Of a DNA stretch of 64,000 nucleotides, positions 1-8,338 are shown in pieces. The stretch lies in the NCBI GenBank assembly GCA_007745635.1, contig CP036272.1:1251700-1315699 (forward strand), in the 5' to 3' direction. A program made the position numbers and the translations under genes. Numbering within the stretch: the stretch's first letter is position 1; each line of letters opens with the position of its first letter. The stretch is from Stieleria bergensis (GTDB taxonomy: Bacteria; Planctomycetota; Planctomycetia; Pirellulales; Pirellulaceae). The notes below the pieces were generated by a model. The model saw only the letters and a program-made list of their open reading frames with translations, had not been told where the DNA came from and ran no database searches.

Positions 1-328
1 ACCTGATCTGGCGTGATCTTCATGAATTTTGCCTCTCTGCGGTAACAAAGTGTTGGCAGAATGAGTGTCAGCAGCAAGATCGCAGGAGGACTTTGTGGGG
101 TGGCTTTGGGGCCCTTCCTTTGGGCTGGTTTGTTGTCAGGTGTCGTCAGATTTCATTGATCGTGTTAAGATACGCAAACTGAAAGCAGCGATCAGCGAAC
201 GATTTTTCAAGAATCTGCATTTTGCTTGCTTGGCAGATCAATCATGATGCCTGGTTTAGAAGACGCTGTCCGTCAGACTCAATCGCCCATTTAAATAGTT
301 AAATCCTTCAGTGCTTCAACGTTCTTCG
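1..328. other. gene-free left edge
   Basis: No convincing gene is visible in this stretch ahead of the FHA gene. A 60-codon frame at 65-247 lacks a recognisable domain and a good ribosome-binding site, so I leave it out. The region probably holds the promoter of the FHA gene, but no clear -35/-10 pair stands out. Confidence 0.5.
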
Positions 329-1201
329 ATGCCCGTCGAATTGATCATGACCCAGGGAAGCCGGGCTGGTACGGCTGCGCCGCTCCAGGTTGGTTACTAC
401 TTGGTGGGCAGGCATCCTGAATGCCAGATCCGTCCCAAGAGTCGCTCGGTGAGCCGTCGCCATTGCTTGCTGTTGCACAACAGTGACGGGATCGGAGTGA
501 TGGATCTGGAAAGCACTGGCGGGACCTTCGTCAACGATAAACAAATCAAACCGCATCGCTGGGTCGTGTTGCGGAACGATGATTTGCTGCGAGTCGGCAA
601 AGTTGAATTTCGCTTGGCCTTTGCCGCTGATCCTGCGGAGCAACCGCCAGCTCAAGACCAGAGCAACAGCGAGAACACCGAGCAAGCCGATGATCGCGAG
701 ACTCCTCAGTCGTTTGAGCAATTCGACGTCGCCTCGTTCTTAGATGGCGAAGACCAAGCGGAGCAGGATGCACGTTACTCGGCGATTCGTGATAAGTTCC
801 AGCCTGAGTCCGAAGAGGCTGCGGGCAATGACGCTGGCAAGGCTGCTGGAGGCCAGGATCTGTTTGGTGAGATCGAGGGAGATCAGGAGTTTGGCGACAC
901 ACTTGTGACCGCCGCTGGCGGCAGCGATGCTCCCGCCCCTTCAAAGCAGGCGACTGGCTCGGCGACCAAGCCTGACGCAAAGAAATCCAAGCCTCGGACA
1001 AAGAAATCGAAGCCGGCCAAGTTCAAGAAAGCGAAGTCTGGGTCATCCTTCATCGCTAATCTTTCGCTTGGCGAGAGCGGTTGGAAGCTCCCGCTGGCTG
1101 TGGTGCTGCTCTCGGCATCGGTTTTGATTTTGGGTTACCACTTCTATCAATCGTCGCAGCAGGGCGAAGTGAAAGTGAATGTCCGCAGTGAATTGGACTA
1201 G
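329..1201 (+). CDS. FHA-domain protein with C-terminal membrane anchor
   Basis: A 290-residue protein whose N-terminal 100 residues form a forkhead-associated domain, which binds phosphothreonine peptides. The signature residues are visible: GRH at about 27-29, SVSRRH at about 40-45 and STGGTF near 62-67. The middle is acidic and Gln/Glu rich, followed by a Lys/Pro-rich basic stretch (about 210-240) and one hydrophobic segment at about 254-274, then a short polar tail. The likely topology is a cytoplasmic FHA head tethered to the membrane by its C-terminus. I chose the ATG at 329 because it directly precedes the domain; a GTG at 311 would add six residues. Partner kinase and role are unknown, and no Ser/Thr kinase lies nearby. 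Confidence 0.85.
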   Translation: MPVELIMTQGSRAGTAAPLQVGYYLVGRHPECQIRPKSRSVSRRHCLLLHNSDGIGVMDLESTGGTFVNDKQIKPHRWVVLRNDDLLRVGKVEFRLAFAADPAEQPPAQDQSNSENTEQADDRETPQSFEQFDVASFLDGEDQAEQDARYSAIRDKFQPESEEAAGNDAGKAAGGQDLFGEIEGDQEFGDTLVTAAGGSDAPAPSKQATGSATKPDAKKSKPRTKKSKPAKFKKAKSGSSFIANLSLGESGWKLPLAVVLLSASVLILGYHFYQSSQQGEVKVNVRSELD

Positions 1202-1277
1202 TGGTTGGTTCGACCGTCGAGCGGCTCAGGGGTGAACTCAGCTTGTTGGCCCGTCAACTCCAAAGCACAGGTCACCG

Positions 1278-1898
1278 GTGAAGCCAAAACTGTTACTCAT
1301 TGATGGCTACAATCTCTCACAACCGGGGCTCCGCTCGGGTGCGGCATCCAGGCGTCCCGATCCGCGTTGGTTGCAACGCAATCGTGAGGGTTTATTGCGA
1401 GATCTGGTCGACCCTTTAGGCGACTGGTTGTGTCAGCAGACCGCGGTCATTTTCGACGCCGCCAATCCTCCCAAGGATCGCCCGCAGCGCTATGCTCACC
1501 ACGGCATCGACGTCCGATTTTCGGTGGGTTATGCCTCGGCGGATGACTTATTGATCGAGCTCATTCGGGAGCATCACACGCCCAAGCGGCTGACGGTGGT
1601 GTCATCGGACCATCGCATTCAGCGTGCTGCCAAGGCTCGTGGGGCTCGTTTCTATGATTCACAGCCATGGTTGGATCGATTGCTTGACGGCCAGATTGGG
1701 TTAGCGGTGCCGATTCCCCGCGAGGCGGCGCGTCAATCGAGGGGCTCGGGCAACGGATCGCAGCAGGAATCAGGCTCGGATTCTGCCTCTGCAGGTGACC
1801 GAGTTCAGCGCGGGCAAAAACCGCGAATTGACAGTCCCGAGGAGGTCGATCAGTGGTTGGATGCCTTCGGATTTGGTCCGGATTCGGACAATCCGTAG
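1278..1898 (+). CDS. YacP-like NYN domain protein (putative RNase)
   Basis: A 206-residue protein starting with GTG. The N-terminal LLLIDGYNL (Asp9) is the hallmark of NYN/PIN-like nucleases of the YacP (DUF901) family. Further acidic positions follow in the IFDAANPP segment (about 60-66), in ADDLLIELI and in the SSDHRIQRAAKARGA motif around 115, which places the metal-binding Asp residues as expected. Family members act on RNA (Bacillus Rae1/YacP cleaves mRNA on the ribosome), so an RNase role is plausible but inferred. The C-terminal 50 residues are polar and low-complexity. It lies 76 bp after the FHA gene on the same strand and may be co-transcribed with it. Confidence 0.8.
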   Translation: MKPKLLLIDGYNLSQPGLRSGAASRRPDPRWLQRNREGLLRDLVDPLGDWLCQQTAVIFDAANPPKDRPQRYAHHGIDVRFSVGYASADDLLIELIREHHTPKRLTVVSSDHRIQRAAKARGARFYDSQPWLDRLLDGQIGLAVPIPREAARQSRGSGNGSQQESGSDSASAGDRVQRGQKPRIDSPEEVDQWLDAFGFGPDSDNP

Positions 1899-2049
1899 GA
1901 TGATTGCTGCTGCTCCTTCCGAATCTGACGTTTCCGACTTAGAATCCTGGCCCGCAGTCATGGCGGTCGTTCTGCCCCTCTGGGTTCAGGAGCTGACGCG
2001 CCGCTGCGGAATGGGAGTTTCTTTCCTTCATTAATGATGCAGTAAAGCG

Positions 2050-3162
2050 ATGAGCAGCGCAGTGACCACGCAACGTGCGTACAACTTTTCGGCCGGCCCC
2101 GCAGTGTTACCTGTTTCTGTCTTGGAACAGGTTCGCGACGAAATGATGTGTTTGCCAGGATCGCGTTGTTCGCTGCTGGAAATGAGTCATCGCGACAAGG
2201 TCTTCATCGACATCTTGCACGACGCCGAGAACACGGTTCGTTCGCTGATGGGCATCAGTGACGATTATGCCGTCTTGTTTCTGCAAGGCGGTGCGGCGCT
2301 TCAGTTTTCGATGATTCCTGCCAACCTGCTTGCTGGCAGCGGCAAGTCAGCGGCCTACATTCAAACTGGCGTTTGGGGCAAGAAAGCGATCGCTGAGGCC
2401 AAAAAAGAAGGCGACGTGAACGTCGTTTATGACGCTGCGGAAAGCAATTTCAACCATGTCCCAGGCAGTGGTGACTACAGCGTCAGCGATGATTCAGCGT
2501 ACTTGTACTTCTGCAACAACGAAACCATTCAAGGTGTGCAGTTTCAAGATGAGCCCGCTTGCCCGGCCGGAGTGCCACTGGTTTGTGATGCTTCGAGCGA
2601 CTTCATGCACAAGCCGGTTGACATCAACAAGTATGGTTTGATGTATGCCTGTGCTCAAAAGAATGCCGGCCCGGCTGGCGTGACCGTTGTCGTCATTCGC
2701 CGCGACCTGCTGGATCGAGGCAGCAAAACCTTGCCAGGGTACCTGCAGTACAAGAATCACGCTGATGCTGATTCAGAATGGAACACGCCACCCACCTTTG
2801 CGATCTGGGTGCTGGGGAAAGTCGCTCGCTGGTTGCAGGATGACATCGGTGGATTAGAAGCCATCGAAAAGCTGAACCGTCAGAAGTCCAGCTTGCTCTA
2901 CGATGCGATCGATCAATCAGGCGGTTTCTACACCGGGCACGCCAAGCCAGATTGTCGCTCGCTGATGAATGTGACCTTTACGTTGCCAAATGATGACTTG
3001 CAAGCGGCCTTCATCGCCGAAGCTGCCGCCAATGACTTGGTCGCCCTGAAAGGTCACCGCAGTGTCGGCGGCATTCGTGCAAGCGTTTACAACGCGATGC
3101 CACTTGAAGGTGCCAAGGCGCTGGCCCAACTGATGAACGATTTTGCCAGCAAAAACGCCTAG
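2050..3162 (+). CDS. serC: phosphoserine aminotransferase
   Basis: A 370-residue class V aminotransferase that converts 3-phosphohydroxypyruvate and glutamate to phosphoserine and 2-oxoglutarate in serine biosynthesis; it also serves pyridoxal phosphate synthesis in some bacteria. The start RAYNFSAGPAVLP is diagnostic of SerC, as are SLLEMSHR, FLQGGAALQF and the PLP lysine in AQKNAGPAG (Lys204). The C-terminal GHRSVGGIRASVYNAM is also typical. The length matches the family. It is followed after 65 bp by a phosphoglycerate dehydrogenase gene, so the first two steps of serine synthesis sit together in pathway-reversed order. The start ATG at 2050 has only a weak Shine-Dalgarno sequence. Confidence 0.96.
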   Translation: MSSAVTTQRAYNFSAGPAVLPVSVLEQVRDEMMCLPGSRCSLLEMSHRDKVFIDILHDAENTVRSLMGISDDYAVLFLQGGAALQFSMIPANLLAGSGKSAAYIQTGVWGKKAIAEAKKEGDVNVVYDAAESNFNHVPGSGDYSVSDDSAYLYFCNNETIQGVQFQDEPACPAGVPLVCDASSDFMHKPVDINKYGLMYACAQKNAGPAGVTVVVIRRDLLDRGSKTLPGYLQYKNHADADSEWNTPPTFAIWVLGKVARWLQDDIGGLEAIEKLNRQKSSLLYDAIDQSGGFYTGHAKPDCRSLMNVTFTLPNDDLQAAFIAEAAANDLVALKGHRSVGGIRASVYNAMPLEGAKALAQLMNDFASKNA

Positions 3163-3227
3163 TCCTTGCCACGCATCTCTTTGCCTGTTTGATCCTTCCC
3201 TTCCTTTTCAACCCAATTTTTTTGGCG

Positions 3228-4400
3228 ATGTACAGAATCCTGACGCTCAACAATATCTCCGTCAAAGGACTCTCACGGCTTCCTCGCGAAAGCTACGAAA
3301 TTAGCTCCGAATCCAGTCAGCCGGATGCCGTTCTGTTGCGTTCGTTCAAAATGCATGAGATGGAGATTCCTGAAACCGTCAAAGCCATTGGTCGCGCCGG
3401 TGCAGGTGTCAATAACATTCCAGTTGACAAGATGAGCGAGAGGGGTGTCCCCGTTTTTAACGCACCTGGTGCCAACGCCAACGCGGTCAAGGAATTGGTG
3501 TTGGCTGGGCTGTTGATGGCGTCGCGGAACATCTTTCCTGCGATGCAATTCGCTCAGACCCTGGAAGGCGATGACGCCACGATTTCAACCGCCGTTGAAT
3601 CTGGCAAGAAGAACTACGTGGGGCGTGAAATTCATTCCAAGACCTTGGGCGTGATCGGTCTGGGGGCGATTGGTTTGCGAGTTGCCAACGCCGCCAGCGC
3701 ATTGGGCATGAAAGTCGTCGGTTATGATCCATTGATCAGTGTCGAAAATGCTTGGCGTCTGTCGCGGAACATCGAACAGGCCGTCAGCCTGGATCACTTG
3801 TTCAGCCAATGTGACGCCGTGACCGTTCACGTTCCCTTGATCGAGCCAACCAAGGGATTGGTCAGCAAAGAGCGCATCGAATCGATGAACGATGGCGCAG
3901 TGATCGTGAACTTGGCACGCGGTGGGATCTGTGATGACGAAGCCGTCCTGGCGGCGCTGGATTCCGGCAAACTGTCGGGGTATGTCATCGACTTTCCCAA
4001 CGGTGCACTGCTGAACCACCCCAAAGTGATTTCGTTCCCACACTTGGGCGCTTCGACTGGCGAAGCCGAAGAGAACTGTGCCATCATGGTTGCCGATCAG
4101 ATCAAGGAATTCTTGGAAGATGGCATCGTGCGAAACTCAGTCAACTTCCCCGAAGTCGTGGCACCGCGAGGTTCGGGTGACCGAGTCACGCTGGCGCACA
4201 AGAATGTTCCCAACATGGTCGGTCAGATCAGTACCGCCCTGGCCAACGCCGGCTTGAACATTGCCGAGCTGGTGAACAAGTCTCGTGGCGACTATGCCTA
4301 CACGATCATTGATCTCGACGGCAGCGTCGATCCGGCGGCCCTGGAGCCCTTGTCATCCATCGAAGGCATCTTGGCCGTTCGCCATCTAACCGGTAAGTAG
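3228..4400 (+). CDS. serA: D-3-phosphoglycerate dehydrogenase
   Basis: A 390-residue NAD-dependent 2-hydroxyacid dehydrogenase catalysing the first step of serine synthesis. Visible features are the Rossmann motif GLGAIG (about 144-149), the catalytic Arg in NLARGG (about 231), the catalytic His in PHLGAST (about 272) and a C-terminal ACT-type domain (about 315-390) that may sense serine. It is the short form found in Clostridia and Bacteroidetes, with a DFPN segment. Where relatives usually carry Glu after DFPN this protein has Gly (DFPNGALL), so the location of the acidic partner of the His is unclear. I chose the ATG at 3228; an upstream in-frame TTG at 3189 would add a hydrophobic leader of 13 residues that does not look native. 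It follows serC and is probably co-transcribed. Confidence 0.93.
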   Translation: MYRILTLNNISVKGLSRLPRESYEISSESSQPDAVLLRSFKMHEMEIPETVKAIGRAGAGVNNIPVDKMSERGVPVFNAPGANANAVKELVLAGLLMASRNIFPAMQFAQTLEGDDATISTAVESGKKNYVGREIHSKTLGVIGLGAIGLRVANAASALGMKVVGYDPLISVENAWRLSRNIEQAVSLDHLFSQCDAVTVHVPLIEPTKGLVSKERIESMNDGAVIVNLARGGICDDEAVLAALDSGKLSGYVIDFPNGALLNHPKVISFPHLGASTGEAEENCAIMVADQIKEFLEDGIVRNSVNFPEVVAPRGSGDRVTLAHKNVPNMVGQISTALANAGLNIAELVNKSRGDYAYTIIDLDGSVDPAALEPLSSIEGILAVRHLTGK

Positions 4401-4690
4401 AAACCGCTAACGCCACCGTGGCAGATGATTTGTTGACCGAACTCTCCCGCTGGCGGGAGAGTCGAGCCTCAGCCAGGTGAGAGTGGGAGCTGTTGGCAAT
4501 GCCAACAGCAAACCGATTGCAAATAAACCCCTTCCCGGCCGGCCATTGAAACAATCGATGATCGCGGCTTGCAAATCTGCAGAGTGATCATCACGCCACG
4601 ACCACAAAACGGCCGAACCTTCCGCGAGGCGGAAGGGTGTTGCTGAGAAAGAAACCGCGGCTAGCGCCCATGCGGCTGATCCGAAATAGG
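4401..4690 (+). repeat. long form of the dispersed double-hairpin repeat
   Basis: This gene-free stretch holds one member of a dispersed repeat. The core (about 4432-4515) has a perfect 10-bp hairpin ACTCTCCCGC/GCGGGAGAGT at 4441-4462, a linker ending in a degenerate GAGGTGAGGG-like segment, and a second small hairpin, GTTGGCAATGCCAAC. Downstream the sequence continues to resemble 14832-15030: a CCCGGCCGG block, a TTGCAA block, ACCACAAA, and a closing AGCGC..CGGCTGAT block. A further 8-bp hairpin, CCTTCCGC-GAG-GCGGAAGG, lies at 4618-4636. The hairpins could end transcription from serA, but no T-run follows. Confidence 0.75.
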
Positions 4691-4700
4691 GAACCTTGTC

Positions 4701-5906
4701 ATGGCTCGCTTGTTGCTCTTCTGGACTCCGCTCGCGTCTCTGTCCCTCTTGTTTGTCTTGCCGGTGATGGCGGCTGAGCCTTGGCAGCGACACTGTCTCG
4801 ACGATTCCTTTCGCGGTGCCGATGGGGTTCGCTTAGGGGACTTTAATGGTGACGGTTTGCCTGACGTGACCACTGGTTGGGAAGAGTCTGGGTTGGTGCG
4901 TTTGTACGTCAATCCAGGACCCGATCAAGCTGACAGGCCTTGGCCTGCAGTGACGATTGCGAAAGCGGCCTCTCCAGAAGACGCGGTGCCGATCGATGTT
5001 GACGGTGATGGCAGGCTGGACGTGGTCAGTTGTCATGAAGGCGGCAGGCGGCAAGTCTTGGTTCACTGGAACAACACCAAGGACACGCGTCACGAGACCG
5101 AGTTGCTTGACCGCAATCGATGGTCCACAGCGGCCTTTGATGCGCTTGATGGCCAGCGTTGGATGTTTGCCATGCCGTTGGGCAAGATCGATGGCCGCAC
5201 GGCGATCGTTGTTGCGTCCAAGGATGCAAAGGCTTCGATCACGTTGCTGTTGTCGCCGAGTGATGCTCAGGCAGCAACCGCACGCGACTTGTCGGCTTGG
5301 CAGGTGATTCGGCTGCGGGATGCCGGGTGGGTGATGTCGCTGCGAGCGGTGGATATGGATCGCGATGGCCGGTTGGACATCGTTTTTAGCGATCGCAAAG
5401 GCTCCCAGTCCAGAGCCGGGTGGTTGAAACAGCCAGCGGAACTCAGCCAGCTGAATCTGACCACCAGCGTGTGGACCGAATTTCCGATTGCCGGGCAGGG
5501 CAGGGAAGTGATGTTTCTAACCGCCAACCGGCAGCGTTGTCTGATTGCTTTGCGCGGTGAGGCTTCGCTCGATGCGACGGCAACCGAGCTTGGCGAAGAC
5601 TGGCGTGTTGACTCGATCACGCATCCCAGCGGCATTGTCAATGGCAAGGCCATCGAGGCCTTTCCTGATGGTCGTGTGGTCATGACCTTCAATACAGCGG
5701 CTGGTCAACAAAAGTCGGCTCCAGGGATCTGGATTCGTGACGCTGTGACGGCTGGTCAACCAGCCAGTTGGTCGGTGATTGATCCAACGGCTGCTGTTAA
5801 ATTTGATCGGATGGAGCTGGTGGATTTGAATGGGGATGGCAAGCTAGACGTCATGACCTGTGAAGAACGTCAGAATTTGGGTGTGGTTTGGTACCAGCAG
5901 CCCTGA
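4701..5906 (+). CDS. secreted FG-GAP/VCBS repeat protein
   Basis: A 401-residue protein with an N-terminal signal peptide (hydrophobic core at about 3-22, cleavage probably after VMAA). At least four FG-GAP/VCBS-type calcium-binding repeats can be read: DFNGDGLPD near 51, DVDGDGRLD near 98, DMDRDGRLD near 218 and DLNGDGKLD near 377. Together they would form an integrin-alpha-like beta-propeller. Such proteins are abundant in planctomycetes and their substrates are mostly unknown. It stands alone between a repeat element and the prepilin peptidase gene. The function cannot be given beyond an exported beta-propeller. Confidence 0.85.
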   Translation: MARLLLFWTPLASLSLLFVLPVMAAEPWQRHCLDDSFRGADGVRLGDFNGDGLPDVTTGWEESGLVRLYVNPGPDQADRPWPAVTIAKAASPEDAVPIDVDGDGRLDVVSCHEGGRRQVLVHWNNTKDTRHETELLDRNRWSTAAFDALDGQRWMFAMPLGKIDGRTAIVVASKDAKASITLLLSPSDAQAATARDLSAWQVIRLRDAGWVMSLRAVDMDRDGRLDIVFSDRKGSQSRAGWLKQPAELSQLNLTTSVWTEFPIAGQGREVMFLTANRQRCLIALRGEASLDATATELGEDWRVDSITHPSGIVNGKAIEAFPDGRVVMTFNTAAGQQKSAPGIWIRDAVTAGQPASWSVIDPTAAVKFDRMELVDLNGDGKLDVMTCEERQNLGVVWYQQP

Positions 5907-5929
5907 TGGTTCTGCCAATGAGTTTGGGC

Positions 5930-5944
5930 GTGCTAAACTAGCAC
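5930..5944. promoter_or_regulatory. small palindrome ahead of the prepilin peptidase gene
   Basis: GTGCTA-AAC-TAGCAC is a perfect 6-bp inverted repeat between the FG-GAP gene and the TTG start at 5969. It could be an operator or a weak hairpin. No T-run follows, so a terminator is unlikely. Confidence 0.3.
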
Positions 5945-5968
5945 TATTCCCCGACCGCTAGATCATTC

Positions 5969-7285
5969 TTGGACAGTGCTTTGATTGACGCTTGGATCAG
6001 TTTGCCGATTGCCGTTCGTTATGGGCTGCTGGCTGTGCTTGGTTTGCTGATGGGGGCGGTGGCGAACCACCTGATTTATCGGCGCTGTTACTTTCCGCGG
6101 CCAATTGGGCCCTGGGGCCCCGCTGATGAGAAAGCCGGGCCCAAGCGATGGATGGACTATGTGCCCGTGCTCGGTTGGTTGGCACTGCGGCGTCAAGTTT
6201 CCGTGCACGGCAAGGGATTTTGGATTCGGCCGCTGCTGATCGAAGTCGCTTTGGCGGTCTCATTGCCGCTGCTCTATGACTGGTATGTTGTGAGCGGGAT
6301 GCTGGTTCCCGAAGAGTTGCGCGCTCCGGCCAGCCTGGCCAGGCTGGAAGCCCTGATGAGCGGTATCTACGCCTTTCATCTGATCTTATTGCTGCTGATG
6401 GTGGCGGCGACGTTTATCGATTTTGACGAATATACGATCCCCGACATCTTGACGGTGCCCGGCACGATCATTGCCTTGGTCTGTGCGGCGATTTGGTGGG
6501 AACTGTTCATTCCAGTGGTTTATGTTTCGTTCCCAGACGGAACGTCGAAAACCGTTGACCTGACTTGGTTTACTTTGCCTTACGCTCCGGATCCAAGTTG
6601 GTGGTCAGCACGCGGACTGCGAGTGGCGATGGGCATTTGGACAATGTGGTGCTTTGCACTCAGCAATCGTCGTGTGATTTTGCGGCATGGCTGGTTGAAA
6701 GCGGTGGCTTACTTCATGGCCTCGTTGGTGCGTCGCAGCGCGTGGAAGCGATTGCTGGGCATTTGGGTGGCCGGTTTGATCGGGATCAGTTATGTGTATT
6801 CCCTCGGTCCCGGCAATCGACATTGGCTTGGATTACTAAATTCCTTGATCGGATTAGCGGTCGGAGGGGGGATCGTTTGGTTGATTCGCATCGTCGGCAG
6901 TCTTTCCTTGCGAAAGGAAGCGATGGGGTTTGGCGATGTGACACTGATGGCGATGATTGGGGCGTTTATTGGTTGGCAGGGCGCCACGATGGCCTTTTTT
7001 CTCTCGCCGTTTGCTGCCTTGTTAGTGGTGTTGGTGCATTTGGTTTTGGTTGGCAATAAGCCCTTGCCGTTTGGGCCTTACCTATGCGTTGCCACATTGC
7101 TGACCATTTTGGCTTGGCCGATAATGGTTGGCGAATGGTTTATTCCCACCTTAGGGGTGATGGCGAGTCTGTTGATTTGGCTATTCCTTGCCTTGCTTGG
7201 TATGATGGGAGTGATGCTGTTCTTTTATCGATTGATTGGTGATGCCCTTTACGCCCGGCACACCCAACAATCCGAACACGAATAA
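5969..7285 (+). CDS. prepilin peptidase (A24 family)
   Basis: A 438-residue polytopic membrane protein with the two aspartate motifs of type IV prepilin peptidases: FIDFDEYTIPD (about 150-160) and GFGDVTLMAMIG (GxGD, about 323). It would cleave prepilin or pseudopilin leader peptides at the cytoplasmic face. The N-terminal region before the first Asp resembles the PilD methyltransferase part (YRRCYFPRP, WMDYVPVLGWL) but lacks the paired CxxC zinc motifs. Between the two Asp motifs there is an insertion of roughly 100 residues with extra membrane segments, making it longer than the usual 260-290 residues. The start is TTG at 5969, the only in-frame codon that keeps the first membrane helix. 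Its likely partner, a PilB/GspE-type ATPase, is at 43.7 kb. Confidence 0.87.
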   Translation: MDSALIDAWISLPIAVRYGLLAVLGLLMGAVANHLIYRRCYFPRPIGPWGPADEKAGPKRWMDYVPVLGWLALRRQVSVHGKGFWIRPLLIEVALAVSLPLLYDWYVVSGMLVPEELRAPASLARLEALMSGIYAFHLILLLLMVAATFIDFDEYTIPDILTVPGTIIALVCAAIWWELFIPVVYVSFPDGTSKTVDLTWFTLPYAPDPSWWSARGLRVAMGIWTMWCFALSNRRVILRHGWLKAVAYFMASLVRRSAWKRLLGIWVAGLIGISYVYSLGPGNRHWLGLLNSLIGLAVGGGIVWLIRIVGSLSLRKEAMGFGDVTLMAMIGAFIGWQGATMAFFLSPFAALLVVLVHLVLVGNKPLPFGPYLCVATLLTILAWPIMVGEWFIPTLGVMASLLIWLFLALLGMMGVMLFFYRLIGDALYARHTQQSEHE

Positions 7286-7391
7286 ATGGCCAGGTTTTGG
7301 CGGATGTCTGTCTGACCGAATTGCCAAGCCTTTGCCACGAGAACTGTCCGTTTCAACGAATCAAATACAAATCGAAAAGAGGTTCTGTACG

Positions 7392-8090
7392 ATGAGTCGT
7401 TTCTTTGCAACGATCAAACGCCCGCGGTCAATCTTCGGTCATGGGGCACGTTGGGGCTGCGGCATTGCGGCCATCGCCGCGTTGGGTTGGTTCATTGGAG
7501 TTGATGAAAAGCTTTCTGCAACGCCGTTAGAGCTAGACGGTCTGACGCTTGTTGCAGCACCCAGCGAGCAGCCCGATGACGAATCCAGTGAATCCACCAA
7601 TCAGGATGCAAAATCAGTGAGCGATAAGAAAACGGAAAAAATCGACCACACCAAAAAGCAGGAAGTGAAGTGGGTCGACAAGTACAACCCGCTCAGCCAA
7701 GCCGCAGCCTATGTCTTGAAACGCAAAGGCACGCAACCACGTAGCAATGGCGGGTACACCAATACAACGGATAAAGGCACTTACGTCTGTCGCCAGTGCA
7801 ATGCCAAGCTGTATTACAGTACCGACAAATTCAAGAGTCACTGCGGTTGGCCGAGCTTTGATGACGAAATCGACGGTGCCGTCAAGCGACATCTGGACGC
7901 CGATGGCTACCGAGTTGAAATCGTTTGCGCCAACTGTGACGGCCACCTGGGGCACGTTTTCGAGGGCGAGCAGTTGACCGAGAAAAACACCCGTCACTGC
8001 GTCAACACCATTTCAATGGTGTTGGTCCCCGCCGACGAGCCGCTGCCACCGGTTTTGAAGCTGGAAAAAAAGCGTAACAAGGACAAGTAG
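7392..8090 (+). CDS. msrB: membrane-anchored methionine-R-sulfoxide reductase
   Basis: A 232-residue protein whose C-terminal 130 residues are an MsrB domain, which reduces methionine-R-sulfoxide in proteins. Zinc-binding pairs CRQC and CANC are present, together with the conserved CGWPSF block and the catalytic Cys in RHCVNTISM. The N-terminus has a hydrophobic segment (about residues 19-38) preceded by basic residues. It should therefore work outside the cytoplasmic membrane, or anchored to it, after a charged linker of about 65 residues. I took the ATG at 7392; a frame extending back to 7236 would run into the upstream gene. A strong terminator follows at 8196. Confidence 0.9.
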   Translation: MSRFFATIKRPRSIFGHGARWGCGIAAIAALGWFIGVDEKLSATPLELDGLTLVAAPSEQPDDESSESTNQDAKSVSDKKTEKIDHTKKQEVKWVDKYNPLSQAAAYVLKRKGTQPRSNGGYTNTTDKGTYVCRQCNAKLYYSTDKFKSHCGWPSFDDEIDGAVKRHLDADGYRVEIVCANCDGHLGHVFEGEQLTEKNTRHCVNTISMVLVPADEPLPPVLKLEKKRNKDK

Positions 8091-8195
8091 CAGCGGCATT
8101 CGGCTGCATTTGGATGCCTCGTCACTGGGATCGCCCCCTGCCGACCGCTTGACGCCTGCGACCGATTCACTGGTGTGTCCAATCTCTACGCGATG

Positions 8196-8222
8196 AACCT
8201 CCCGTCCAGGGAGGTTTTTTCG
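8196..8222 (+). terminator. Rho-independent terminator after msrB
   Basis: Perfect 8-bp stem AACCTCCC/GGGAGGTT with a 5-base loop, running directly into a T-run. It is the cleanest intrinsic terminator in the window and separates msrB from gatA. Confidence 0.85.
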
Positions 8223-8338
8223 TTTGACACTCTCCTGAATCTCTTTCCTTTCCCGCCTAGTCGATTGCGCTCCTTTGGTCGATAATCTGGGGGTCGGATT
8301 GTTCTTTTTCGAATCCAACCCACGAGATAATACGATTC

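Noticed and set aside
65-247. 60-codon open frame at the left edge
   Set aside because: No domain, no good ribosome-binding site and atypical composition; probably non-coding.
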